64,000 bases of DNA from Streptomyces sp. GESEQ-4 (GTDB lineage: Bacteria > Actinomycetota > Actinomycetes > Streptomycetales > Streptomycetaceae): positions 1 to 64,000 of the forward strand of contig NZ_JAFFSU010000005.1 of the NCBI RefSeq assembly GCF_017948455.1. The letters run 5' to 3'. Positions 1 through 7,358 of this stretch are shown piece by piece. Every line of letters starts with the position of its first letter. Positions within the stretch are counted from its first letter, which is position 1. Under the pieces are notes generated by a model. The model was given only the letters and a program-made list of their open reading frames with translations, was not told the DNA's origin and ran no database searches. The position numbers and the translations under genes are program-made.

Positions 1-757
<757 letters not shown>

Positions 758-761
758 GGCG

Positions 762-1328
762 TCACCTCCCTTCGTCGGCGGGCGGGCCGGGGAGGACCTC
801 CACCCGGAATGCCGTGTGCACCGGGCACATGGCCCGGACGATCTCGCGGACCCTGGCCGGATCCACCCGCGCCTCGCGGCCCGGCCAGACCCGGACCAGG
901 ACCTCGGCGGCGGGCGGGGGCGGCAGTTCGGTGCCGGCGGAGTTCGACCACCAGGAACCGCCGTCGCCGGTCACGTCGCTGTGCACGCCGAGCGCGAGCT
1001 GCAGGGCCTCGGCCAGACCGCGTCGGGTGCCGCGCCACCGGTGCAGCTCCACCGCGCGGACGACCGCCTCGCGGCGCAGCTCCACGGGCCACTGGGGGTC
1101 GTCGGCGGCGCCCACCCACGACGCCAGCCAGGCCAGGAAGTCGACGGGGGTGACCCGGGGGTCGAGGTAGGAGGTGAGGTTGTCGAGGGTCGCGAACACC
1201 GGGGCGAGGACGGTGTCGAGGCCGGCGGTGAAACGCTGCGCGAAGTCGTCGTCGGCGTACAGCGCGGGCAGTTGCTCACCGATGGGGAAGCGGCTCGGCA
1301 GTCCGGGTACGGCGGCGCGGCGGCTCAT
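762..1328 (-). CDS. cis12: Phage tail protein I / Afp12-like baseplate protein
   Basis: 188 residues. The protein resembles the P2 gpI/tail protein I family: an N-terminal segment with FPIGEQLPALYADDDF, a central helical part (DPRVTPVDFLAWLASWVG) and the motif RWRGTRRGLAEALQLALGV, which is characteristic of the family. In contractile tails this protein bridges the baseplate wedge. Its ATG overlaps the stop of a tiny upstream ORF (ATGA), and the next gene starts four bases after its stop, so it is co-translated with the baseplate genes. The order after baseplate J matches Afp11-Afp12. The assignment rests on motif and synteny, and length is normal for the family. Confidence 0.85.
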   Translation of the reverse strand: MSRRAAVPGLPSRFPIGEQLPALYADDDFAQRFTAGLDTVLAPVFATLDNLTSYLDPRVTPVDFLAWLASWVGAADDPQWPVELRREAVVRAVELHRWRGTRRGLAEALQLALGVHSDVTGDGGSWWSNSAGTELPPPPAAEVLVRVWPGREARVDPARVREIVRAMCPVHTAFRVEVLPGPPADEGR

Positions 1329-1378
1329 CCCCGTACCTCCGGCGCTACGGCGGTATCCGCCACGACGACCCCGCTCAT
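1325..1378 (-). CDS. 17-residue coupling mini-ORF between baseplate J and tail protein I
   Basis: The ATG at 1378 overlaps the baseplate J stop (ATGA) and the TGA at 1325-1327 overlaps the ATG of tail protein I (ATGA). The peptide is MSGVVVADTAVAPEVRG. The 18 bases that include the ribosome binding site and start (GGAGG..CGGGGATGAGC) occur twice, 50 bp apart, with two mismatches, so the mini-ORF looks like a duplication of the start region. It may be translated only as a coupling device; no protein function is implied. Confidence 0.35.
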   Translation of the reverse strand: MSGVVVADTAVAPEVRG

Positions 1379-3336
1379 CCCCGCCCCTCCCCGTCCATCG
1401 CCGTCACGACCACCTGGTGCTGGTAGGAGAAGACGAGCGCGCCCGCGGCCACGTCGATGCGGTCCGCCGGGGCGCCGCGGCGGCCGGTGATGGGGTCGGC
1501 GGGGAACAGGAGGATCTCCTCGACGAGGGCGTTGCCGGTGGCGCGTTGGAGGATGCCGAAGATCTCGCCGTACTGGACGGGCCGGCCGAAGGGCCAGCCG
1601 GTGCCGTCCGGGCCGCCGCTCAGCGGGTTGAGGTGGCGGAACAGGGCGTCGAGGGCGGCGTCACGGACGCGATCGGTGTCCGCGGCGGCCGTCGCGAGCC
1701 GGGCGACCACGGTGACGCCCTGGTACACCGGCGGCTCGACGACGAGGCGGGTGCCGATGAGGCGGCGTTCGTCGAGGCTCGCGGTGATGGCCTCCAAGAC
1801 CTGGTCGGAGGGGATCAGTTGCTCGAAGCGGAGGCGGTCGTCGCCCTCGTCGGCCACGGCGTCCGGGACGACGAGGACCCGTACCGCGCCCGGTTCCTCC
1901 GCCGCGGGCACACAGCGGACCCGGCGTACCGAGGGCGCGGCCTGGCGGCTGATGATCTCGTAGTCCTCGGCGGTCACCGCGCGCTCCTGCATGCGCAGCA
2001 CCTCCGGCGCCCGCAGCTTGGCGTTCTCCACCGTCTCGCCCGCGACGCCGCCGCGTGCCGCCTCCCGGTTGGTGACCTGGGCGATGTACGGAACGGAACT
2101 CAGCAGCACGGAGATCGCGCCGCGAGCGACGTTGCCCGCGGGGCCGCCGCCGGTGCGGTAGCGGGCGACGCGTATGTGGGCGCCCTTGGGCGGTACGGCG
2201 CCGCACTGGCGCAGCGTGCCGTCCGGTTCGCGCAGCACCGGCGGGAAGGCGAACTCGCCGTTGGTGGCGTCCACGCGGACGTGCCGGTCGGCGGGTCCTG
2301 AGCGGCCGAAGTGGTCGACCACGTCCCAGCGTTGCCAGCCGTCGGCCGAGGACACCTCCACCACCGAGGGCTCGCCGTCGAGGAGGACCGGCGGGCGGCC
2401 GAGCCGGAACGTCTGGCCGGCGACGCCCTCCGAGGTGCCGAGGGGTACGTCGATCACGGTCTCGGCGTGCTCGACGGACATGGTGCCGCCGACGGTGAAC
2501 ACCTCCGCCTCGCGCACCGTCGGGGACTCCGAGTAGAACGGCTGGCCCGGCTCCGCCTCGGTGACGCGGCAGCGCAGCCAGCCGGCCCGGGTGCCGCCGA
2601 TCACCGACGCGGTGTGCCCGGCCGGTACGTGCACGATGACCTCGCCGGGCCGGTTCAGACCGCCGGTGGTGTCCGTGCTGGTCTCGCACAGCTGCCAGCC
2701 GCTGCCGTCCCACGCCTCCCACACCAGCGGGGGCTGGCGCGGGTCCACGCCGACGCCCTCCACGCGGCTGTCCAGGCGCACCGCGACGATGCAGCGCGGC
2801 ACCGCCGTCGGCAGGCCGAACAGCAGCGCGTCGCCCGGCTCCGGTGCGGCCTGGAAGCAGGGGATGTCGTGGCCCTCGGCGAGCGTGCCGGTCATGTCGG
2901 TCTGCTCACCGGTCCTGGGCGCGGTCACCAGGCGGGTCAACTCGCTGGGCACGATGCGCAGTTCGTCCGTGGTCGCGAACACGACGGGCTCGTCGCTCTC
3001 GCCGCCGGCGGTGGTCACCTCGGTGCCGGCGGGCAGCGCGACGGTGTCGGGCTGCGGTGCCGACAGCCAGAAGTCGACGTCGGCCGAGGCGGCGGCGGGC
3101 GGGAACAGGCTGATGCCCAACAGGTCCAGGAACGCGGTGTAGTTCTTGTCCGGGACACGGTTCAGCCGGTACAGCAGCTGGTCCACCATGTAGGCGAACG
3201 TCTCGATGAGGGTGACGCCCGGGTCGGAGACGTTGTGGTCGGTCCACTCCGGCGTGCGCTGCTGCACATACCGCTTCGCCTCGTCGACGAGTTGCTGGAA
3301 CCGTCGGTCGTCCAGGTTGGGGGAGGGCAGGGCCAT
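1375..3336 (-). CDS. cis11: Baseplate J-like wedge protein (Afp11-like)
   Basis: 653 residues from the ATG at 3336, which overlaps the gp25 stop by one base (TGATG). A longer upstream reading exists but is arginine-rich antisense-type sequence without homology, so the MALPSPNLDD start is chosen. The start region (RRFQQLVDEAKRYV, then HNVSDPGVTLIETFAYMVD) is the classic N-terminus of putative baseplate assembly proteins of the gp47/J type. The C-terminal third carries NREAARGGVAGETVENAKLR and YEIISRQAAPSVRRVRCV, the core of the J family. In Afp/PVC this protein forms the wedge that links spike and sheath and triggers contraction. Sequence shows no truncation. Confidence 0.9.
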   Translation of the reverse strand: MALPSPNLDDRRFQQLVDEAKRYVQQRTPEWTDHNVSDPGVTLIETFAYMVDQLLYRLNRVPDKNYTAFLDLLGISLFPPAAASADVDFWLSAPQPDTVALPAGTEVTTAGGESDEPVVFATTDELRIVPSELTRLVTAPRTGEQTDMTGTLAEGHDIPCFQAAPEPGDALLFGLPTAVPRCIVAVRLDSRVEGVGVDPRQPPLVWEAWDGSGWQLCETSTDTTGGLNRPGEVIVHVPAGHTASVIGGTRAGWLRCRVTEAEPGQPFYSESPTVREAEVFTVGGTMSVEHAETVIDVPLGTSEGVAGQTFRLGRPPVLLDGEPSVVEVSSADGWQRWDVVDHFGRSGPADRHVRVDATNGEFAFPPVLREPDGTLRQCGAVPPKGAHIRVARYRTGGGPAGNVARGAISVLLSSVPYIAQVTNREAARGGVAGETVENAKLRAPEVLRMQERAVTAEDYEIISRQAAPSVRRVRCVPAAEEPGAVRVLVVPDAVADEGDDRLRFEQLIPSDQVLEAITASLDERRLIGTRLVVEPPVYQGVTVVARLATAAADTDRVRDAALDALFRHLNPLSGGPDGTGWPFGRPVQYGEIFGILQRATGNALVEEILLFPADPITGRRGAPADRIDVAAGALVFSYQHQVVVTAMDGEGRG

Positions 3337-3758
3337 CAGTCCGCGACCAATTCCTCGGCCCCCTCCTCGGAGGGGATCGTGTAGAAGGGAAAGACCAGGT
3401 TGCGCCGGTCGTTGGTGGAGCGCAGGGTGTAGTGCACGTCGATGTAGAGGGTGCCGTCCTCGACGGCGTCGAAGGCGACGATCACGTCCTCCACGGCGAT
3501 GCGCGGCTCCCACCGCTCCAGGGCCTCGCGCACCTGCTGCGCGATACGTCCGGCGGTGGCGCCGTCGCCCGGGGCGAAGACGTAGTCGTGGATGCCGCAG
3601 CCGAACTCGGGGCGCATGGGGCGCTCACCCGGCGCGGTGCCGAGCACCAGCCGGATCGCCTCCTCGATCTCCCGCTCCCGCTCGACCATCCCGATCCCCC
3701 CGGTCGCCCCGACCCGCAACGGGAACGCCCAGCCCCGGCCGATGAACCGCTCACTCAT
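3336..3758 (-). CDS. cis9: gp25-like baseplate wedge protein (Afp9-like)
   Basis: 140 residues starting at MSERFIGRGW; the ATG at 3758 follows an ideal ribosome binding site (CCGGAGGTGTGCG). Family hallmarks are VEREREIEEAIRLVLGTAPG, the RPEFGCGIHDYVFAP block and RNLVFPFY near the C-terminus. gp25/GPW proteins nucleate sheath polymerisation at the baseplate. The stop overlaps the start of baseplate J by one base, and the start overlaps the stop of a 38-residue ORF (ATGA). The leader and the first about 17 codons appear in a degenerate second copy just upstream (see the mini-ORF at 3755-3871). Confidence 0.9.
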   Translation of the reverse strand: MSERFIGRGWAFPLRVGATGGIGMVEREREIEEAIRLVLGTAPGERPMRPEFGCGIHDYVFAPGDGATAGRIAQQVREALERWEPRIAVEDVIVAFDAVEDGTLYIDVHYTLRSTNDRRNLVFPFYTIPSEEGAEELVAD

Positions 3759-3871
3759 CGCACACCTCCGGTCGGGACGGGTGGGGCGCCGGGCAGGATC
3801 GCGCCGCCGCACGCGCAGTGCCCGCCCCGCAGCCGGACCAGACAGCCACGCCGAATGGACCGCTCGCACAT
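3755..3871 (-). CDS. 38-residue Cys-containing mini-ORF, apparent duplicate of the gp25 start region
   Basis: The peptide opens MCERSIRRGCLVRLRGGHCA, with cysteines at 2, 10, 19 and 21. Its first 17 residues align with the gp25 N-terminus (M.ER.I.RG...LR.G), and its 25-base leader including the ATG is identical to that of gp25. Its TGA overlaps the gp25 ATG (ATGA). It therefore arose by duplication of the gp25 5' end and has kept the coupling. Alternatively the four cysteines and one histidine could bind zinc, making it a genuine small CIS protein. A good ribosome binding site supports translation, but coding status is unproven. Confidence 0.45.
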   Translation of the reverse strand: MCERSIRRGCLVRLRGGHCACGGAILPGAPPVPTGGVR

Positions 3872-3893
3872 CGCACACCTCCGGTCGGGACGG
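3756..3893. repeat. Two exact 25-bp direct repeats carrying ribosome binding site and ATG
   Basis: Bases 3756-3780 and 3869-3893 are identical over 25 bp and start 113 bp apart. Each holds, on the minus strand, the sequence around GGAGGTGTGCGATG, that is the Shine-Dalgarno sequence and start codon. One copy serves gp25, the other the 38-residue ORF. Confidence 0.9.
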
Positions 3894-3908
3894 CCGGAGC
3901 GGCGCTCA

Positions 3909-4247
3909 TCACACGCCCCCGATCAGGACGTTCGGGGCGCCCATCATGATCATTGCGCCGCAGGTGGTCTGGTCGCGCATGCGGGCGGCCGGGAGGCCGC
4001 CGATGAGGACCTGGCCCTTGGCGAGGGCGCTCGGGTCGGGCTTGATCAGGTTGGCCGGGCCCAGGGCGGCGTGCGGTGGTATCGGGCAGGTGACCAGGCT
4101 GCCCACGCCGCCGACGGGGCTGGTGGCGACGGCGGCGGGTTTGCCGCCGATCAGCACGCGCAGCACCGCCTGGGCAGCGGGGCCGGTCGGCAGGGCGAGC
4201 GCCCCGCCGTGGTTGGTGGGGTCACCGGTACGGGCTGCGGGTGGCAT
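3909..4247 (-). CDS. cis10: PAAR-domain spike-tip protein (Afp10-like)
   Basis: 112 residues from MPPAARTGDPTNHGG, with AAGGAGG ten bases upstream. The PAAR pattern is visible: a leading GDPTNHGG, a central CPIPPHAALGPANLIKPDP and the repeated VLIGG.PAA turns (residues 31-38 and 80-87), ending MMGAPNVLIGG. PAAR proteins cap the VgrG trimer with a sharp metal-bound cone that pierces the target membrane. The gene lies directly downstream of the spike gene, as in other CIS. The N-terminal His and the two Cys (54, 96) are candidate metal ligands by position only. A long upstream reading in the same frame is arginine/glycine-rich noise. Confidence 0.9.
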   Translation of the reverse strand: MPPAARTGDPTNHGGALALPTGPAAQAVLRVLIGGKPAAVATSPVGGVGSLVTCPIPPHAALGPANLIKPDPSALAKGQVLIGGLPAARMRDQTTCGAMIMMGAPNVLIGGV

Positions 4248-4279
4248 GCGGTCCTCCTTGGGAAGGTGAAGGTCGGGAG

Positions 4280-6133
4280 TCAGTTGATCCGGATGAGCTT
4301 GGCCTTGAGGACGCCGAGCAGACCGCCGTCGACGGTGACCCCCGTGCGTCCGGTGACGTTCACGCTCGTGCCGTTGACGTCCACCTTGCGGCCGCCGATC
4401 GTCACCCCGACCCGGCCCTGGATGTCCACGTTCCGGCCGGACACGCTCACGTTGCCCCGCCCCGCGTCGAGGGTGATGCCCTTCTTGTCGAGCAGGACGG
4501 AGCTGAGCGGTCTGGTGCCCTTGGCGGCGTACACCGTCAGCTCGATCGATCCCTTCCGCTGGTCGACCTTGATCTCGAGGCGCTCGTCGGCGGAGGCGAG
4601 CCTGAGCCCGGACTGGCCCGGCGCCCGCGCGTCCAGCAGCTCCAGCCGGTGCCCCGAACGCGACACGATGGAGCGGCGGTTGACCTTGCCGGTGGTCTTG
4701 TCGATCAGCGGGTCCTTGTGGGGCGAGGGCTTGTCGACGCCGTTGTAGAGCCCGCCGATGACGTACGGGCTGTCCAGCAGGCCCTGTTCGAAGCCGACCA
4801 GGACCTCGTCGTTGACCTCGGGACTGAAGACGCCTCCGCCGCCCTTGCCGCCCCACTGCACGGTGCGCACCCAGTCGGTGGTGTACGTGTCGTCCAGCCA
4901 GGGGAACTTCAGCTTCACCCCGCCGTTCCCGCCGAGGAGGCCGCCGCCCGGCTCGCGGACGTCCGTCACCACGCCGATCGCCAGGCCCGGCATGCGCGGC
5001 CCACGGGCCGGTGCGTTGGCGCCGGTCACCAGGCCGGTGAGGGAGCGGTCGGGGCTGGCGCTGACCCACACCGTCGTCCGGTATCCGCCGTCCGGTTCGA
5101 GGATGTGCTGCACCGCGGTCGCCGTGTACTTGCCGGAGAAGTACTGTCCCACGTTGCCGAGCGTCACAGGCTTGCCCGCCCGCAGGAGGGGGTTGCCCTC
5201 GACCACCGCCTCCAACTCCCCGAAGCCCGCACTGACCTGGTCGGCCACCGCGTCCGCGACCGCCTTCACTTCGGCCTGGGTCCGGTACGGGGTGTCGGTG
5301 ACGGTCAGCTTCGACGACTTGCCGAACCGGGCGGCGAGCGCCGGGCTCAGGCCCGGCACCACCGTGTCACTGTTCACCGACGGCGCGGGGGCCACCAGCG
5401 GCTTCTTCGTGGTGACGTTCCAGCCGCGCACCTCCACCTGCTGCGCGCCGTCGGCGGCCGACAGGGAGGCCCGTAGCGCCAGCAGGTTGCGGCCGTACTC
5501 CAGCACCATCGGGTTCTTGGCGGCCGAGGTCGACGGCGCGGGCGCGCCGGACGCCTTCTTCGGCTTGGTGAACTGCAGCAGCCCCTTGTCGTCGACGCTC
5601 ACCTGCGCGCCGCTCTCGGCGGCCAGGAACTGCAGGAAGTCCCAGTCGGACACGTTCGCCTGGGAGAGCTGCGTATAGGTGACCGGCGCGGCCTGCACGG
5701 TGCCGACGGCCAGCCCGGCCCCGGCGGCCACCTTGCGGACGATGGCCGACGCGGTCATGTTCCGGTACGCCACCACCTTCCGGCCCCGCTGCAGCCGGTG
5801 CGCCTTCGAATAGGCGCGCACCACCGTGAACGAGCCCGTGCGGTCCCGGTCCACCTCCAGCGCGGTCACCTCGCCGTTGAACAGCCGCTCCTTGGCCTGC
5901 CCGGTCACGGTCATCACGGAGACCTTGAGCGGCGTGCCGATGGTGATGCCGGTCTTCTTGAGGAACTCGTGGTCGGGGTCGCGGAAGGTGAGCACCGCCG
6001 CGTCCGGCAGGCCCACGTTCTCGTCGACCACACAGCTCACCAGCTGGGCGGCCCAGACCGGCGGAAGTTCACTCGGCGCCTCCACGATGGGATCCGCCGC
6101 GAAGGACCTGCCGTCCCGTGCCCCGCCTGTCAC
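4280..6133 (-). CDS. cis8: VgrG-like spike protein (Afp8-like)
   Basis: 617 residues. The GTG start overlaps the LysM gene stop (GTGA). The first about 370 residues are the gp27/phage late control D-type hub (LFNGEVTALEVDRDRTGSFT, then YTQLSQANVSDWDFLQFLAA near 155). An OB-fold follows at about 385-470 (GVKLKFPWLDDTYTTDWVRT, then FSPEVNDEVLVGFEQG), the signature of gp5/VgrG. The C-terminus (about 545-605) has short alternating repeats (VSVSGRNVDIQGRVGVTIGG) that would wind the trimeric beta-helix needle. No extra effector domain follows the needle, so cargo is probably loaded elsewhere. The PAAR gene is next downstream. Confidence 0.92.
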   Translation of the reverse strand: MTGGARDGRSFAADPIVEAPSELPPVWAAQLVSCVVDENVGLPDAAVLTFRDPDHEFLKKTGITIGTPLKVSVMTVTGQAKERLFNGEVTALEVDRDRTGSFTVVRAYSKAHRLQRGRKVVAYRNMTASAIVRKVAAGAGLAVGTVQAAPVTYTQLSQANVSDWDFLQFLAAESGAQVSVDDKGLLQFTKPKKASGAPAPSTSAAKNPMVLEYGRNLLALRASLSAADGAQQVEVRGWNVTTKKPLVAPAPSVNSDTVVPGLSPALAARFGKSSKLTVTDTPYRTQAEVKAVADAVADQVSAGFGELEAVVEGNPLLRAGKPVTLGNVGQYFSGKYTATAVQHILEPDGGYRTTVWVSASPDRSLTGLVTGANAPARGPRMPGLAIGVVTDVREPGGGLLGGNGGVKLKFPWLDDTYTTDWVRTVQWGGKGGGGVFSPEVNDEVLVGFEQGLLDSPYVIGGLYNGVDKPSPHKDPLIDKTTGKVNRRSIVSRSGHRLELLDARAPGQSGLRLASADERLEIKVDQRKGSIELTVYAAKGTRPLSSVLLDKKGITLDAGRGNVSVSGRNVDIQGRVGVTIGGRKVDVNGTSVNVTGRTGVTVDGGLLGVLKAKLIRIN

Positions 6134-6852
6134 TGTTCCTCCTCAGCGCCCGCGTCGCTCAGTGCCGGCACCACGAGTTCGGTGCCGGGCATGAGCGTCA
6201 TCGGGTCGTCGATGTCGTTCGCCTCCGCGATGGCCCGCCAGGCCGTCGCGTCGCCGTACTCCTGCCAGGCCAGCAGCGCCAGGCTGTCGCCCGCCACGAC
6301 GGTGTGCGTGGAGCGGGCGGTGCGCGCGCCGGACGTGGGGTTCTGGCCCGCCGGGCCGACGCTCGCCTCCTCGATCGACAGCTGGCAGGTGGCCCGTAGC
6401 GGCTTGCCGTCCACGTCGAACAGCGTGTACGACACGGACAGGCTGGTGAGCACCCCGTCGAACGACGTCGTCCGCGCCGTGCCCCACTCGAACCGCACCC
6501 ACGGGCTGGCCGGCTTCCTGCGGCCCAGGCTGGCCTTGGTCGGCACGCAGGCCTTCATCAGCTTCTCGACCGCCTGCTCCACCGAGTTGTCGTGCTTGGC
6601 GGTGGCGTCCAGGAACACCTCGAGGCTCAGCGTGCGCGGGCCGCTGCCGACGAACTCGGGCAGCGCCGACTCCGCCGCCATACGGGACGGGGTGCGCCGC
6701 CACTCGGTGGTCTTGCTCAGCTCCAGGGTGGAGGGGTTGAACTGGAGGTTGAGCCGCGCGAGCGTCCCGCCGGGCTTCGCGCCGACCGAGGCAGGGGGCT
6801 CCTTCAGGGTCAGCTGAGCCCTGGCCCGACTGGTGCGGGACGTTCTGGGCAT
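6130..6852 (-). CDS. cis7: LysM-domain baseplate/tube-linker protein (Afp7-like)
   Basis: 240 residues. The N-terminal two thirds (LNLQFNPSTLELSKTTEW, then a beta-rich part ending ATCQLSIEEA) resembles the gp53-like baseplate protein that sits between tube and spike. The C-terminal segment from about residue 183 is a LysM fold: THTVVAGDSLALLAWQEYGD, then AIAEANDIDDPMTLMPGTEL. In Afp/PVC the LysM protein is a structural baseplate element and not a cell-wall binder, and no signal peptide is present here. The stop overlaps the spike start by four bases, while 57 bp separate its start from the tube-like gene upstream. Confidence 0.88.
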   Translation of the reverse strand: MPRTSRTSRARAQLTLKEPPASVGAKPGGTLARLNLQFNPSTLELSKTTEWRRTPSRMAAESALPEFVGSGPRTLSLEVFLDATAKHDNSVEQAVEKLMKACVPTKASLGRRKPASPWVRFEWGTARTTSFDGVLTSLSVSYTLFDVDGKPLRATCQLSIEEASVGPAGQNPTSGARTARSTHTVVAGDSLALLAWQEYGDATAWRAIAEANDIDDPMTLMPGTELVVPALSDAGAEEEQ

Positions 6853-6909
6853 GCCGGGACTTCCTTTCCGGGACGATCACTAAGGCGGCGGGCGGTTCTT
6901 GAGGGCGGC

Positions 6910-7335
6910 TCAGGAAGGGCTCAGCCCCTCGTGGGCGATCTCCAGCGTCTCCACCGCCGCCTCCGAGTTGCTGGGGTCGAAGGACGGGCCCTGCCAGCGC
7001 ACCGGCACGATCCCGAACACCTGCCAGCTGATGATCCGGGTGAGGTCCGGTTTCAGCGCCACGATCTCGCCGTCCTTGGGCTCCACCCGCTTCAGCGTCT
7101 CGTCGAACCAGCGGGCGATCTTCGCCGTGTCCTTGGTGACCGGCCGGGTGAACGTGATGTTCGACCAGGTCACCCGCCCGGGCAGGTTGTGCGTGAAGCC
7201 GTTGTTGCCGCCCTCGGCATAGGTCTCGATCTCGAACTCGGCGCCCATGCCGGAGCAGGTGTGGAACGCGCCGAGGTCGTTGCCGCCGATCACGAGCTTG
7301 AAGAACACGCTCGTCGCGAAGATGTTGTCCGTCAT
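6910..7335 (-). CDS. Second tube-like phage tail protein (Afp5-like tube initiator)
   Basis: 141 residues of the T4 gp19/conserved phage tail family: FFKLVIGGNDLGAFHTCSGM at the start, then the diagnostic GRVTWSNITFTRPVTKDTA and a C-terminal PVRWQGPSFDPSNSEAAVET. CIS loci often have a major tube gene next to the sheath gene (here 11,249-11,689) and a second copy near the baseplate genes that starts the tube on the hub. Position beside the LysM and spike genes suggests this is the initiator. The start codon region is tandemly duplicated (11-bp repeat at 7327-7348), so a second ATG lies eleven bases upstream and reads only four codons. Confidence 0.88.
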   Translation of the reverse strand: MTDNIFATSVFFKLVIGGNDLGAFHTCSGMGAEFEIETYAEGGNNGFTHNLPGRVTWSNITFTRPVTKDTAKIARWFDETLKRVEPKDGEIVALKPDLTRIISWQVFGIVPVRWQGPSFDPSNSEAAVETLEIAHEGLSPS

Positions 7336-7348
7336 CCGTCCGTCATCC
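7327..7348. repeat. 11-bp tandem duplication over the tube-like gene start
   Basis: The unit GTCCGTCATCC is present twice in a row. On the minus strand this gives two ATGACGGA starts eleven bases apart. The upstream one reads Met-Thr-Asp-Gly then TGA, and this TGA overlaps the real ATG. Confidence 0.9.
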
Positions 7349-7358
7349 GTTCTGTGCC

